From: Myroides sp. 1354
GTDB lineage: Bacteria > Bacteroidota > Bacteroidia > Flavobacteriales > Flavobacteriaceae
Reading direction: 5' to 3'
Length of the DNA stretch: 64,000 bases
Assembly (NCBI RefSeq): GCF_030324495.1
Contig: NZ_JACAGN010000002.1
Coordinates: forward strand, 1-64,000
Part shown: positions 7,901 through 18,579 of the stretch, piece after piece
Layout: each line of letters begins with the position of its first letter
Numbering within the stretch: position 1 is the stretch's first letter
Program-made: the position numbers and the translations under genes
Notes under the pieces: generated by a model
What the model was told of the DNA's origin: nothing
Seen by the model: the letters and a program-made list of their open reading frames with translations, nothing else
Databases searched by the model: none

Positions 7901-10024
7901 TTAAAATCCTAATTTATATTGTAATTTAACAAAGACACTCGTTCCGTATCCAATAGGATTGGAAGTAGCTCCTCCAGAATGTCCTGTTCCTGCACTTGTT
8001 GTTGAGCGAATGTCTTTGATATCAAACAAGTTTCTCACCCCAACAGTTGCGTGCAACATATTTTTAAAGAATGGTTGTCTAACAGTAAAATCCAACCAAG
8101 AATAACTTTGTTGTTTTCCTTTAGCATAATACTCTCCAAACTCGTCTGATCCTTTTTTGAATCGCTCTTCTTCTCCATTAAACTTATAGTACAAAGAGAA
8201 ATTCGTTCCCGTTTTTTCTAAGCGATAGTTGATATTCGCTGTCACTTCAGGAGTATACAAAAACTTATCGGTTCCCTTTGGGGCTTTATAAATTTCTTGA
8301 GAAACACCAGACATGGTAAAACCAAGACCAAAATCAAACGAATTCCAACTCAATTGACTCAAAAAGGTCGCTCCAATATTGCGGTAAAAATCTGTATTCT
8401 CGTATACAAATTTTAATCCTTCTGGATTCACAACTTCAATTAGATCAATTTTATCAGATACTTCTAAATAACGTCCTGTTAAACTATTGCTCAATTCTAT
8501 ATTATCGCCCAGGGAAAAAGTTTTCTTGAAATTTAAAAACACTGTTTTTCCTTTTTCTGGTTTCAGGTTTTCATTTCCTTGTAAATCATGGTTCACATCT
8601 ACAAAGTAGGTGTATAATTCTTCGTAGTTTGGCAAACGTGGAGATGTACCAACTGTACCTCTAATTTCATAATCACCAGGTAGGACGTACTTTAACACCA
8701 AACTCAAAGCGTGTTGACTATCAAAAGTATTCGACGTCATCAAGCGGTATCCAGGGCGCACCATCAATCGAGGCAAGACATTGATTTCAGATGAAGCGTA
8801 AAAATCATAACTTCCCAATGCCTTTTTCTTTGGATTTTCAGCTAATTGTTCAGACATAGCAGAATATCCATTCGTATACGCTACTTCATATCCTACTTGA
8901 AACTTGGCTGCTTCTAATTTGATAAAATCACTAAAAGTACCTCTTGAGAAAAACACTTCTCTACTTTCACTTTTAAAAGAGCTCTTATCAAATTTTTCAT
9001 CGTACATAATACGATATCTGTATTTATTTGTTTCTCTCTCCTGTTTTTGATAAGAAAATGATAAGTCAAAACGCAACCAATCATTCCAATTTCCAGAAGT
9101 ATTTAATACATTCGACCAACGTTGTGTATTCAAAATACGATCTACAGCAACGGGGTTAATCGTTTCGAAAACCGGATCTTCGTTTATATTGAAGAGCTTT
9201 GCATAATCTTTCATGCGTTCATCAAAATACTCAAATTTATAGTATACGCGGTAAGACTTGTGGTGGTAATTTAAAAAACCTTTGACATTGTTCTGATTTT
9301 TTGGCAACCATTCATGTCCACGTTTGTCTTCATCTCCATAATATGTAAATCCTTTTCTATCATCATACCATCCCTTAAAATCATTGTGTATATAGGAAAT
9401 ACTAGCATATAAATTATCATTGATGTTATGTCCCATGGTAATTCCTTGAATATGCTTTCCCTTATTCTTCCAGTCATATTCGCTTCCCACCGTTTCTTCT
9501 TGTACAAAGAAGTTGACATTCCAATCGTTTATATTGTTCTTTTTGGTAATAATATTGATAATACCCGTTACTGCATTTGCACCATAATCCACTCCCATTG
9601 CCCCTTCAACGATTTCGATTTGCTCGATATCATCAAGGTTAATTTGCGTTAAGTCAGTGTTATTCCCAAATCCTTCATCTGAAATCATGGGTACATTATC
9701 AATCAGAATAGTAAAATATTGGGCATCTAGACCAAACATTTTTACTGTTGAACGCCCAGTTCCTCCATTCGGTAGGATTGAAATATTCATTACTTGATTT
9801 AATGCATCTGCTAAAGTAACAGCTCCTAAATTTTCAATTCTTTGTCTATTTAGAACCGTTACGTTATTAACAGCTTTATTGATCGACTGCGGATTATATT
9901 GACCTGAAATTACAATTTCTTCCAGCTTTTGTTCCGGCTCTTTGATCGTTTCATTTGTTTGAGCAACGACAGTCGAACTTAAAGTAAGTAAAGTACCTGT
10001 TGCAAGCAGTAGTGAACGTTTCAT
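7901..10024 (-). CDS. hmuR: TonB-dependent outer-membrane receptor, probably for heme
   Basis: A 707-residue TonB-dependent receptor. Residues 1-22 are a signal peptide ending VVAQ. The plug domain follows (about 45-160; DALNQVMNISILPNGG and VDYGANAVTGIINIITKK), and a 22-strand barrel ends in an aromatic residue (KLGF). There is no SusC-type carboxypeptidase-like N-terminal domain. It is the first gene of a two-gene operon with an HmuY-like lipoprotein, which suggests heme or hemoprotein iron as substrate; the receptor alone does not prove this. Transcription starts from a TATCTTTG element with a 39-bp palindrome directly upstream, consistent with iron or heme control. Confidence 0.85.
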   Translation of the reverse strand: MKRSLLLATGTLLTLSSTVVAQTNETIKEPEQKLEEIVISGQYNPQSINKAVNNVTVLNRQRIENLGAVTLADALNQVMNISILPNGGTGRSTVKMFGLDAQYFTILIDNVPMISDEGFGNNTDLTQINLDDIEQIEIVEGAMGVDYGANAVTGIINIITKKNNINDWNVNFFVQEETVGSEYDWKNKGKHIQGITMGHNINDNLYASISYIHNDFKGWYDDRKGFTYYGDEDKRGHEWLPKNQNNVKGFLNYHHKSYRVYYKFEYFDERMKDYAKLFNINEDPVFETINPVAVDRILNTQRWSNVLNTSGNWNDWLRFDLSFSYQKQERETNKYRYRIMYDEKFDKSSFKSESREVFFSRGTFSDFIKLEAAKFQVGYEVAYTNGYSAMSEQLAENPKKKALGSYDFYASSEINVLPRLMVRPGYRLMTSNTFDSQHALSLVLKYVLPGDYEIRGTVGTSPRLPNYEELYTYFVDVNHDLQGNENLKPEKGKTVFLNFKKTFSLGDNIELSNSLTGRYLEVSDKIDLIEVVNPEGLKFVYENTDFYRNIGATFLSQLSWNSFDFGLGFTMSGVSQEIYKAPKGTDKFLYTPEVTANINYRLEKTGTNFSLYYKFNGEEERFKKGSDEFGEYYAKGKQQSYSWLDFTVRQPFFKNMLHATVGVRNLFDIKDIRSTTSAGTGHSGGATSNPIGYGTSVFVKLQYKLGF

Positions 10025-10063
10025 TTATATGTAAAGTCTTTTATTTAGATAGATTCTTAATTG

Positions 10064-10071
10064 CAAAGATA
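10064..10071 (-). promoter_or_regulatory. -7 element of the heme receptor operon
   Basis: TATCTTTG on the minus strand, 39 bases before the receptor ATG. The usual -33 TTG is missing because the large palindrome fills that region, so activation or repression at the palindrome is likely. Confidence 0.65.
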
Positions 10072-10073
10072 AG

Positions 10074-10112
10074 AAAATATATTATTTAAATTGATTTTAA
10101 ATAATATATTTT
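10074..10112. promoter_or_regulatory. 39-bp inverted repeat, candidate operator
   Basis: Two perfect 17-bp arms (AAAATATATTATTTAAA and its complement) flank a 5-base centre. It begins 2 bases upstream of the -7 box and covers about -10 to -50. It is all A/T except one base in the centre. It is unlikely to be a terminator: it lies upstream of the promoter, and a separate GC-containing terminator for the next gene is at 10121-10147. Confidence 0.7.
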
Positions 10113-10120
10113 TCATAAAA

Positions 10121-10147
10121 AAAAGCGAAGTTATCCACTTCGCTTTT
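10121..10147 (-). terminator. Terminator of the ctlX transcript
   Basis: Minus-strand stem AAAAGCGAAGT/ACTTCGCTTTT with a 5-base loop and a downstream T-run, 18 bases after the ctlX stop codon. Confidence 0.9.
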
Positions 10148-10165
10148 GTATTATACGTTGAGCTT

Positions 10166-11101
10166 CTAGTTTTTAGGTAAAAACACTTCTGCCATCATAC
10201 ATCTTGCACTTCCACCACCACATGCTTCAATAGTATCCAAGCTACTGTGTAGGATTGTTGCGTGTTTTTCAAGCATTTTAATTTGTGCGTCTGTCAAGCT
10301 ATTAAAAGCCTGCGTAGACATTACTAAGTATTTTTGATCATTTGCGCCTAATACTTGTAACATATTACCTGCAAAATTATTCACTTGATCTTCTGTAATA
10401 AGAATAACTTCTTTTCCTGATTCTTTCAAGTGATTTAAAACAATTTTTCGCTCTTGTTTATCGTCAATCGTATCTGCACAAATAACAGCAAAAGTATCTC
10501 CCAAACACATCATTACATTGGTATGGTAGATATTTTTACGCTCTCCATCCACCGTTTGGAATGCTTCAAAGATAACGGGATTCATTTCAAAATCTTCACA
10601 GAACTCTATGACCAAACCTTCATCTGCACGTGGCGATAAAGCACAATAAGCAATTTCGTTTGTTCTATCTAACAAAAGGTTTCCTGTACCTTCGAGGAAT
10701 AAATCATCTTCTTCTGCAGAAGTATAATCCCATATATCGTTGATTTCAAACCCTTGTTCTTCTAAGATATCCAAGATGTCTTCGCGTCTTTCTAATCTTC
10801 TGTTTTCAGCAAACATCGGATACAAAACAACTTCTCCTGATTCGTGAAAAGAAATCCAGTTGTTCGGAAAAATACTATCCGGAGTATCTGGATCTACTGT
10901 ATCATCTACTACCGTAACATTTACCCCCACTGCACGTAGTTTTTCAACAAAAGCATCGAATTCTTGTTGTGCTTTTGCATTTACTGTTGCTGGCGTTAAA
11001 TTATCTAATACCTTTTGGTAATAGTTATTCACTGCTGTTTGCTCATTCATGCGAAAAGCAACAGGACGAATCATCAGAATATTGTTTGTTATTTGTTTCA
11101 T
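10166..11101 (-). CDS. ctlX: CtlX-type citrulline/arginine-modifying hydrolase
   Basis: A pentein-fold amidinohydrolase of the CtlX group, thought to act in citrulline or arginine use; the exact reaction is not settled. The start is set at the ATG 11101 (MKQITNN), giving 311 residues; a TTG three codons upstream is less likely. The likely nucleophile is Cys301 in SARCMMAEVFL near the C-terminus. DSIFPNNWISFH and EGTGNLLLDR are conserved guanidino-binding segments. It sits 10 bases after the neighbouring amidinohydrolase gene and shares its promoter, so the two enzymes probably work together on arginine-derived compounds. Confidence 0.85.
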   Translation of the reverse strand: MKQITNNILMIRPVAFRMNEQTAVNNYYQKVLDNLTPATVNAKAQQEFDAFVEKLRAVGVNVTVVDDTVDPDTPDSIFPNNWISFHESGEVVLYPMFAENRRLERREDILDILEEQGFEINDIWDYTSAEEDDLFLEGTGNLLLDRTNEIAYCALSPRADEGLVIEFCEDFEMNPVIFEAFQTVDGERKNIYHTNVMMCLGDTFAVICADTIDDKQERKIVLNHLKESGKEVILITEDQVNNFAGNMLQVLGANDQKYLVMSTQAFNSLTDAQIKMLEKHATILHSSLDTIEACGGGSARCMMAEVFLPKN

Positions 11102-11111
11102 ACTATTCAAA

Positions 11112-12026
11112 TTAATCTCTTATTAATGGCAACGTAGAACATCTCAATAACCCCTCTTGCTTAGCAATTTCAGCATATGGAATTTCTTCTACTGTTATAT
11201 TGTGATTTCTCAACCAATTGTTCAAACGTGTAAAGTTTCTCTCAGACACTACTACATCTGGTGCGATTGAAAAAATATTCGAATTCATGTGATACATTTC
11301 TTCGCGCGTTATTTGGAACAAATTTGCTTCTCCAAAGATATCAACTAAATATTGATATTCCTTCTCATCGTAAAAACCTCCTTTGTAAATAATCGCTTTA
11401 TCCACCCCTACTGGTTGGAAACAGCAATCTAAATGTAGGGCATTATCTCTTGGTTCTATTTTTGATTTGACTAAATCAAAACTCTTAATGGTTTTATTTG
11501 GAAATAATTCGCGAATAAAATCTACTCCTAATTCATTCGTACGAGCAGTAATATAGTTGCGATAATCAGGACGTTTGTATGATCCAATAAAGATATGATC
11601 GTTCCACAACATTACATCACCACCTTCGAAATGCATTTCCTCTGGTGCGGATATAATATCGCTGGGATTTATTTGGTCTAAAACGTAATTAATAGCGGCT
11701 AATTCTCTGTCTCGATCGGGAAGTATATTGGCCTTGATAAATTTATTATCAATAACGAATCCAATATCACGAGTAAAAATTTGATTGTAGTCTTCGATGA
11801 TTTCAGGTCGATATACCTTTACATCATATTTTTCAAAAACCTGATTAAAGGCATCCATTTCACGCACCATATCAGCTTCAACGGGATACGTTCCTGCTTT
11901 TATATGTTCCAGTGATTTTGGATCATAGGCTTCTTCAATTGTAGGTGTGGGTCCATTACTAACGGCAGTGCCTAGGACCACAGCCCGCAAACGAGAGGTT
12001 TCATTTTTTACGTTTAATTGTAACAT
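11112..12026 (-). CDS. Dimethylarginine dimethylaminohydrolase-family protein
   Basis: A 304-residue pentein-fold enzyme of the DDAH/arginine deiminase/amidinotransferase superfamily. The acidic substrate motif EGGD is at residues 134-137, the catalytic His is probably His198 (ALHLDCC), and the nucleophile is Cys296 in LLRCSTLPL at the C-terminus. The expected reaction is hydrolysis of arginine or a methylarginine to citrulline; specificity is not visible. It is the first gene of a two-gene operon with ctlX and has a TATATTTG -7 box 17 bases upstream. Confidence 0.85.
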   Translation of the reverse strand: MLQLNVKNETSRLRAVVLGTAVSNGPTPTIEEAYDPKSLEHIKAGTYPVEADMVREMDAFNQVFEKYDVKVYRPEIIEDYNQIFTRDIGFVIDNKFIKANILPDRDRELAAINYVLDQINPSDIISAPEEMHFEGGDVMLWNDHIFIGSYKRPDYRNYITARTNELGVDFIRELFPNKTIKSFDLVKSKIEPRDNALHLDCCFQPVGVDKAIIYKGGFYDEKEYQYLVDIFGEANLFQITREEMYHMNSNIFSIAPDVVVSERNFTRLNNWLRNHNITVEEIPYAEIAKQEGLLRCSTLPLIRD

Positions 12027-12042
12027 ATACTGTCATTTTGTA

Positions 12043-12050
12043 CAAATATA
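12043..12050 (-). promoter_or_regulatory. -7 element of the amidinohydrolase operon
   Basis: TATATTTG on the minus strand, 17 bases before the ATG at 12026. No clear -33 partner. Confidence 0.5.
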
Positions 12051-12131
12051 GTAAAACCCCTTTTGATTGCTGTTTGTTTTTTTGCTTTTTGTTTTTTGTG
12101 TTAAAGGATGAGAGGATGAGAGATTACTAAT

Positions 12132-12168
12132 AAAAAAAGGAAATGAGTAAAACTCATTTCCTTTTTTT
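12132..12168 (-). terminator. Terminator of gltA
   Basis: Stem AGGAAATGAGT/ACTCATTTCCT with A/T-runs on both sides, 19 bases after the citrate synthase stop codon. Confidence 0.92.
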
Positions 12169-12186
12169 ATTATACTGAACAGAAAA

Positions 12187-13473
12187 TTACTTTCTTTCGT
12201 TCATTGGAACAAATTCTCTTAAAGGTTCTCCTACGTACAATTGACGTGGACGTCCAATAGGTTCTTTGTTAATTCTCATTTCTTTCCACTGAGCAATCCA
12301 ACCTGGTAAACGTCCGATAGCAAACATTACCGTAAACATCTCAGTTGGGATACCTAAGGCTCTGTAGATAATTCCAGAGTAGAAATCTACGTTTGGATAT
12401 AAGTGACGATCTACAAAGTATGGATCTTTTAAAGCTGCTGCTTCTAATTGTTTAGCTATATCTAAAACGGGGTCATCTACTCCTAATTTAGCTAATACTT
12501 CATCCGCTGCTTTCTTAATGATACGTGCTCTTGGATCGAAGTTTTTGTATACGCGGTGACCGAATCCCATTAATCTAAATGGATCATCTTTGTCTTTTGC
12601 CTTATTGATGTATTTTTCAACGTCTCCACCATCATTTTGAATAGCCTCTAACATTTCAAGTACTGCTTGGTTAGCACCACCGTGAAGCGGTCCCCAAAGT
12701 GCAGATACTCCAGCAGAGATTGAAGCAAACAATCCAGCGTGAGAAGACCCTACCATTCTTACTGTTGCAGTAGAACAGTTTTGTTCGTGATCTGCGTGTA
12801 AGATGAATAATTTATCAACAGCATTCTTTACTACTGGGTCCATTTCGTATGGCTCAGTTGGCAAAGCAAACATTAATTGTAGGAAACTATCTACATAACT
12901 CTTCGTGTTATCGTAATAGTTTAACGGATATCCTTTTGCTTTTCTATACGTCCATGTTGCAATAACTAAGAATTTACTCATCGTTTTACAAACAGCTTCG
13001 TACAAGCTCTTTTCACATTCAGCATCCACTACTTTTGGATTAAAAGCAGTCAAAGCACTTGTTAAAGAAGCTAATACACCCATTGGATGAGCTGTTTTCG
13101 GGAATCCGTCAATGATATTCTTCATTTCTTCGTTCACTAACGAATACTTGCGAATGTCTTTTTCAAATTGAGTTAATTGCTCTTGTGTTGGTAACTCTCC
13201 GAAAATAATTAAATAAGAAACTTCTAAAAAGTTAGATTTAGCAGCAAGGTCCTCGATTGAATAGCCTCTATATCTTAAAATTCCTTGTTCTCCATCTAGG
13301 AAAGTAATTGCACTTTGGCATGAACCAGAATTTTTATATCCTGGATCTAAAGTGATAGCCCCTGTTAATGCACGTAATTTTAAGATATCAATTGCTACTT
13401 CGTTTTCAGTACCAACTAATACTGGTAGTTCGTGTCTTTGACCATCAACTTCTATAAAAGCTGTTTTAGACAT
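12187..13473 (-). CDS. gltA: Citrate synthase
   Basis: Condenses acetyl-CoA and oxaloacetate to citrate, the entry step of the TCA cycle. The 428-residue length and N-terminal beta domain fit the Gram-negative hexameric type. Active-site segments are visible: WGPLHGGANQ, GFGHRVYKNFDPRA, and the Asp in NVDFYSGI. It is cytoplasmic. It is transcribed alone from its own promoter (13544-13574) and has its own terminator, although it lies directly downstream of enolase. Confidence 0.96.
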   Translation of the reverse strand: MSKTAFIEVDGQRHELPVLVGTENEVAIDILKLRALTGAITLDPGYKNSGSCQSAITFLDGEQGILRYRGYSIEDLAAKSNFLEVSYLIIFGELPTQEQLTQFEKDIRKYSLVNEEMKNIIDGFPKTAHPMGVLASLTSALTAFNPKVVDAECEKSLYEAVCKTMSKFLVIATWTYRKAKGYPLNYYDNTKSYVDSFLQLMFALPTEPYEMDPVVKNAVDKLFILHADHEQNCSTATVRMVGSSHAGLFASISAGVSALWGPLHGGANQAVLEMLEAIQNDGGDVEKYINKAKDKDDPFRLMGFGHRVYKNFDPRARIIKKAADEVLAKLGVDDPVLDIAKQLEAAALKDPYFVDRHLYPNVDFYSGIIYRALGIPTEMFTVMFAIGRLPGWIAQWKEMRINKEPIGRPRQLYVGEPLREFVPMNERK

Positions 13474-13543
13474 ATTGTTATTTTTTATTTTTCTTTACTT
13501 TTTACTTATATAATTAAAACATCTAAAATGTTTTTTGCAGTTG

Positions 13544-13574
13544 GAAAGATATGAAATATTATGCTTACATACAA
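13544..13574 (-). promoter_or_regulatory. Promoter of gltA
   Basis: Minus-strand TTG (13574-13572), a 20-base spacer and TATCTTTC (13551-13544), one mismatch from the -7 consensus. It gives a leader of about 65 bases. Confidence 0.5.
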
Positions 13575-13708
13575 GCTATAAAAGCTAATAATAATCATTG
13601 ATTCACAACATTTTCGACACAATTCCCATAAAAATATCTTGTTATAAACAATTGTATTTCAATCTACAATATACTATTAAAAAAATAATAAATAAACAGA
13701 TATTTTAC

Positions 13709-13744
13709 AAAAAAAGCTCCAACATCATAAGTTGGAGCTTTTTT
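13709..13744 (-). terminator. Terminator of eno
   Basis: Stem GCTCCAAC/GTTGGAGC, 7-base loop, A-run on one side and T-run on the other, 16 bases after the enolase stop codon. Confidence 0.92.
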
Positions 13745-13759
13745 ATCATTTTATTAAAA

Positions 13760-15085
<1,326 letters not shown>

Positions 15086-15158
15086 CTAAAGCAAACATCG
15101 CAGACCTTTGTGTTGTGTATTTTACTTTTTCAAAGCTTTTTGGCAATAAACCAAGTTT

Positions 15159-16268
15159 TTAATTCTTACTCATATTCTCAACGAAATCATCGAATAAATA
15201 TCTTGAATCATGTGGTCCAGGACTAGATTCCGGGTGATACTGAACAGAGAAAACCGCCTTGTTTTTCATGCGCACTCCTGCAACCGTTTGATCATTCAAA
15301 TGCAAATGAGAAATTTCCAATGTTGGATGATTCGTCAACGCCTCTTTAATCACGGCAAATCCGTGGTTTTGAGAAGTTATCTCTCCTTTACCTGTCAATA
15401 CATTTAATACAGGGTGATTCACTCCTCTGTGTCCACTGAACATTTTATATGTACCTACTCCTTGAGATAAACAGATCAACTGATGTCCTAAACAAATTCC
15501 AAAAACAGGTAAATGACCTTCTACCACTTGTTTTACTACAGTTAATACACCTTTATCCGCTAAGGCTTGTGGGTCACCAGGTCCGTTAGACAAGAAAATC
15601 CCATTTGGATCAAAAGAAAGTAGATCCTCATATGAACTATCATAAGGGAATACCTTAATATAACAATCACGTTCGGCCAAACAACGCAAGATATTTGTTT
15701 TAATACCCAAGTCTAAAACCGATACACGGTATTTGCTCTCAGGGTTACCATAAAAATAAGGTTCTTTTGTAGAAACTACAGAAGAAAGCTCCAATCCTTC
15801 CATTGAAGGAACTTCTTTTAGCAAAGCTTTTAATTCTTCTACTGATTTTCCATCAGTACTTAACACAGCGTTCATTGCGCCATTGTCGCGGATATAAGCT
15901 GTCAAAGCTCTTGTATCCACATCAGAAATCGCTACTAATTGATGTGCATCGAAATAATCATATAAACTACCATCAGCATCAGGACGCGAATATTCGTAAC
16001 TAAAATTCTTACATACAAGTCCCGCAATTTTAATCCCGTCAGAATCTACTTCGTCCGCATTAACTCCATAGTTACCAATATGTGGATTCGTAGATAGCAT
16101 AATTTGTCCGTAGTAAGACGGATCTGTAAACACTTCTTGATATCCTGTCATTCCAGTATTAAAGCAAATTTCACCAAATGCTGTTCCTTTAATACCAATT
16201 GATTTTCCATAAAAAACGGTGCCATCAGCTAAAACAATGATACCGTCTTCTTTTCTTTTATATTCCAT
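15159..16268 (-). CDS. carA: Carbamoyl-phosphate synthase small subunit
   Basis: The glutaminase subunit that supplies ammonia to CarB for carbamoyl phosphate, feeding arginine and pyrimidine synthesis. The 369 residues contain the CarA N-terminal domain (residues 10-140; ADGTVFYGKSIG, GMTGYQEVFTDPSY) and a class I glutamine amidotransferase domain with the nucleophile in FGICLGHQL and the His-Glu pair in VQYHPESSPGP. carB is not next to it, as downstream is eno. Its own -7 box is at 16292-16299, inside the gap after the ribosomal cluster. Confidence 0.95.
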   Translation of the reverse strand: MEYKRKEDGIIVLADGTVFYGKSIGIKGTAFGEICFNTGMTGYQEVFTDPSYYGQIMLSTNPHIGNYGVNADEVDSDGIKIAGLVCKNFSYEYSRPDADGSLYDYFDAHQLVAISDVDTRALTAYIRDNGAMNAVLSTDGKSVEELKALLKEVPSMEGLELSSVVSTKEPYFYGNPESKYRVSVLDLGIKTNILRCLAERDCYIKVFPYDSSYEDLLSFDPNGIFLSNGPGDPQALADKGVLTVVKQVVEGHLPVFGICLGHQLICLSQGVGTYKMFSGHRGVNHPVLNVLTGKGEITSQNHGFAVIKEALTNHPTLEISHLHLNDQTVAGVRMKNKAVFSVQYHPESSPGPHDSRYLFDDFVENMSKN

Positions 16269-16291
16269 GTGTAAGTTGTATTGTAGTGATG

Positions 16292-16299
16292 CAAAAATA
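16292..16299 (-). promoter_or_regulatory. -7 element of carA
   Basis: TATTTTTG on the minus strand, 23 bases before the carA ATG. The rplQ terminator occupies the -10 to -45 region directly upstream of it, and no -33 TTG is seen. Confidence 0.5.
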
Positions 16300-16303
16300 A
16301 AGC

Positions 16304-16337
16304 AAAAAAAAGGACATTCTAAAAAGAATGTCCTTTT
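16304..16337 (-). terminator. Terminator of the alpha operon after rplQ
   Basis: Minus-strand stem AAAGGACATTC/GAATGTCCTTT, 6-base loop, followed by eight T. It closes the 17-kb ribosomal cluster. Confidence 0.92.
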
Positions 16338-16372
16338 AATTTTATAATGAAAACAGATATAATGAATCGTTA

Positions 16373-16852
16373 TTATTCATTTGTTTCTGTTTCAGTTGTA
16401 GTAGCTTCAGCTTGAGGAGCGTCAACAGTTTCAGCTTTCTTCTTCCCTCTACGAGTAGTTTTCTTAGCTTCTTTCTTCGCTACGTTGTAGATTTCGTTGA
16501 AGTCAACGAATTCAATCATAGCCATATCAGCGTTATCCCCTAAACGGTTACCTAACTTGATGATACGAGTGTATCCTCCTGGACGGTCACCAACTTTTTG
16601 AGCAACTTCTCTGAACAATTCAGTAACAGCTTCTTTACTTCTTAAGTAAGAGAAAACAACACGACGATTATGCGTATCGTCAGTTTTAGCTTTAGTTACT
16701 AATGGTTCGATATATTGTTTTAATGCTTTTGCTTTTGCTACAGTAGTATTGATACGCTTGTGCTCAATTAAAGAACAAGCCATATTAGCTAACATAGAAT
16801 TTCTATGTCCAGCTTTTCTACCTAAGTGATTTATTTTTTTTCCGTGTCTCAT
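16373..16852 (-). CDS. rplQ: 50S ribosomal protein L17 with C-terminal extension
   Basis: Large-subunit protein near the exit tunnel. The core (residues 1-125) carries [17 protein letters not shown] and [19 protein letters not shown], both typical of L17. At 159 residues it is about 30 longer than the E. coli protein; the extra tail is first lysine/arginine-rich and then rich in Thr, Glu and Ala ([13 protein letters not shown]). Such tails are common in Bacteroidota. It is the last gene of the ribosomal cluster, 33 bases after rpoA and before a strong terminator. Confidence 0.96.
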   Translation of the reverse strand: MRHGKKINHLGRKAGHRNSMLANMACSLIEHKRINTTVAKAKALKQYIEPLVTKAKTDDTHNRRVVFSYLRSKEAVTELFREVAQKVGDRPGGYTRIIKLGNRLGDNADMAMIEFVDFNEIYNVAKKEAKKTTRRGKKKAETVDAPQAEATTTETETNE

Positions 16853-16885
16853 TGCGTTATCGAATTTAGACTTTAGCGGTCTAGA

Positions 16886-17878
16886 TTATTCTTTATCTAA
16901 TTTGTATTTTGATAGATCCATACCAAAATTTAATCCTTTCACAGCCACTAATTCTTCTAATTCAGAAAGAGACTTCTTACCGAAGTTTCTGAATTTCATC
17001 AAATCGTTTTTGTTGAAAGATACTAAATCTCCTAATGTATCTACTTCAGCCGCCTTTAAACAATTTAACGCTCGAACTGAAAGATCTAAATCTACCAATT
17101 TAGTTTTTAGAAGCTGTCTCATATGCAATGATTCTTCATCGTATGATTCAGTTTGAGCAATTTCATCAGCCTCTAAAGTAATTCTCTCGTCTGAGAACAG
17201 CATAAAATGATGAATCAATGTTTTAGCTGCTTCTGTTAAGGCGTCTTTTGGATGAATAGAACCGTCTGTAATGATATCAAAAACCAACTTTTCGTAGTCA
17301 GTTTTTTGCTCTACACGGTAATTTTCTATAGCATACTTAACGTTCTTAACTGGAGTATAGATCGAATCTGTGAAAATTGTTCCGATTGGTGCATTAGGTT
17401 TTCTATTTTCCTCTGCAGCAACGTAACCTCTTCCCTTTTCGATTGTTAAATCCATTGTTATACTTACACTGCTTTCGCAATTGAAGATAACTAACTCCGG
17501 ATTTAATACTTGGAAATTAGAAATAAACTTCTGGAAATCACCAGCAGTCATTTGTTCTTTCCCTGAAAAAGTGATACTTACAGATTCATTATCTATATCT
17601 TCCACCTGACGTTTAAAACGTACCTGCTTAAGGTTAAGGATAATTTCAGTAACATCCTCAACAACACCAGCGATGGTAGAAAATTCGTGATCAACTCCTT
17701 CGATACGTACTGAAGTAATAGCATACCCCTCTAACGAAGACAGAAGTACTCTTCTCAATGCATTACCAATAGTCAATCCATATCCCGGTTCTAAAGGTCT
17801 AAATTCGAATTTACCTCTAAAATCGGTCGAATCAATCATGATAACTTTATCGGGCTTTTGAAAATTAAATATTGCCAT
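16886..17878 (-). CDS. rpoA: RNA polymerase alpha subunit
   Basis: The alpha subunit nucleates RNA polymerase assembly and contacts activators and UP elements. The 330 residues contain the N-terminal assembly domain (1-230; [20 protein letters not shown]) and the C-terminal domain (255-325) with two helix-hairpin-helix-like segments ([34 protein letters not shown]). It lies between rpsD (25-base gap) and rplQ, as in most bacteria. Nothing is missing. Confidence 0.98.
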   Translation of the reverse strand: MAIFNFQKPDKVIMIDSTDFRGKFEFRPLEPGYGLTIGNALRRVLLSSLEGYAITSVRIEGVDHEFSTIAGVVEDVTEIILNLKQVRFKRQVEDIDNESVSITFSGKEQMTAGDFQKFISNFQVLNPELVIFNCESSVSITMDLTIEKGRGYVAAEENRKPNAPIGTIFTDSIYTPVKNVKYAIENYRVEQKTDYEKLVFDIITDGSIHPKDALTEAAKTLIHHFMLFSDERITLEADEIAQTESYDEESLHMRQLLKTKLVDLDLSVRALNCLKAAEVDTLGDLVSFNKNDLMKFRNFGKKSLSELEELVAVKGLNFGMDLSKYKLDKE

Positions 17879-17903
17879 ATTTGTTTCGACTGAATGTCAA
17901 TTA

Positions 17904-18509
17904 TTATTTGTTGTACAACTCTACGATTAACTGTTCTTTGATGTTTTCTGGAACTTGAAGTCTTTGAGGTACAGCAACGAAAGTACCTTCTAAAGTTTCA
18001 GGATTCCAAGTAATCCATTCGTAAACAGAACTAGAATTAGATAACGAACGTTCGATAACTTCTAAAGATTTAGATTTTTCACGAACAGCAACTTTATCAC
18101 CAGCTTTTAATTGGTAAGAAGGAATATTCACTACTTCACCATTTACTGTGATATGTCTGTGAGAAACTACTTGACGTGCAGCTCTACGAGAAGGAGCAAT
18201 TCCCATTCTGTAAACTACGTTATCTAATCTCGATTCACACAATTGAATCAATACCTCACCAGTAACTCCACGAGCAGCCGCAGCTTTCTTGTAAATATTA
18301 CGGAATTGCTTTTCTAAGATACCGTATGTGTATTTTGCTTTTTGTTTCTCCATTAACTGAACAGCATATTCAGATTTTTTAGCTCTTTTTTTAGCTAATC
18401 CGTGTTGTCCTGGAGGGTAGTTTCTTTTTTCGAATGATTTATCATCTCCGAAAATAGCTTCGCCGAATTTACGAGCGATTTTTGTTTGTGGACCAGTATA
18501 TCTTGCCAT
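17904..18509 (-). CDS. rpsD: 30S ribosomal protein S4
   Basis: Primary 16S rRNA-binding protein and, in other bacteria, a translational repressor of its own operon. The 201-residue protein has the RNA-binding S4 domain at about 90-155 ([21 protein letters not shown]). The N-terminal zinc-binding cysteines of some S4 proteins are absent. An unusual feature is an 84-base gap upstream with a stable hairpin and T-run just before the start codon (18519-18579), the longest gap between rpsK and rplQ, suggesting control at this point. Confidence 0.97.
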   Translation of the reverse strand: MARYTGPQTKIARKFGEAIFGDDKSFEKRNYPPGQHGLAKKRAKKSEYAVQLMEKQKAKYTYGILEKQFRNIYKKAAAARGVTGEVLIQLCESRLDNVVYRMGIAPSRRAARQVVSHRHITVNGEVVNIPSYQLKAGDKVAVREKSKSLEVIERSLSNSSSVYEWITWNPETLEGTFVAVPQRLQVPENIKEQLIVELYNK

Positions 18510-18518
18510 TTTTCAAAA

Positions 18519-18579
18519 TAAAAAAAAGGTAGGGATTATGAATTCAGGTCACTTTCCTCCGATAATCTATCCTACCTTT
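18519..18579 (-). terminator. Terminator-like hairpin in the rpsD leader
   Basis: In the minus-strand RNA, AAAGGTAGG and GATTAT pair with ATAATC and CCTACCTTT (three-base bulge on one side), enclosing a loop of about 22 bases, then a run of eight T. The T-run ends about 9 bases before the rpsD ATG. The shape is that of an intrinsic terminator or attenuator between rpsK and rpsD. Because S4 is a known autogenous regulator elsewhere, S4-controlled readthrough is a reasonable guess. Confidence 0.6.

Noticed and set aside
10074..10112. Terminator for the ctlX gene
   Set aside because: The palindrome lacks GC pairs and a following T-run context, and a normal terminator for ctlX is already present at 10121-10147.
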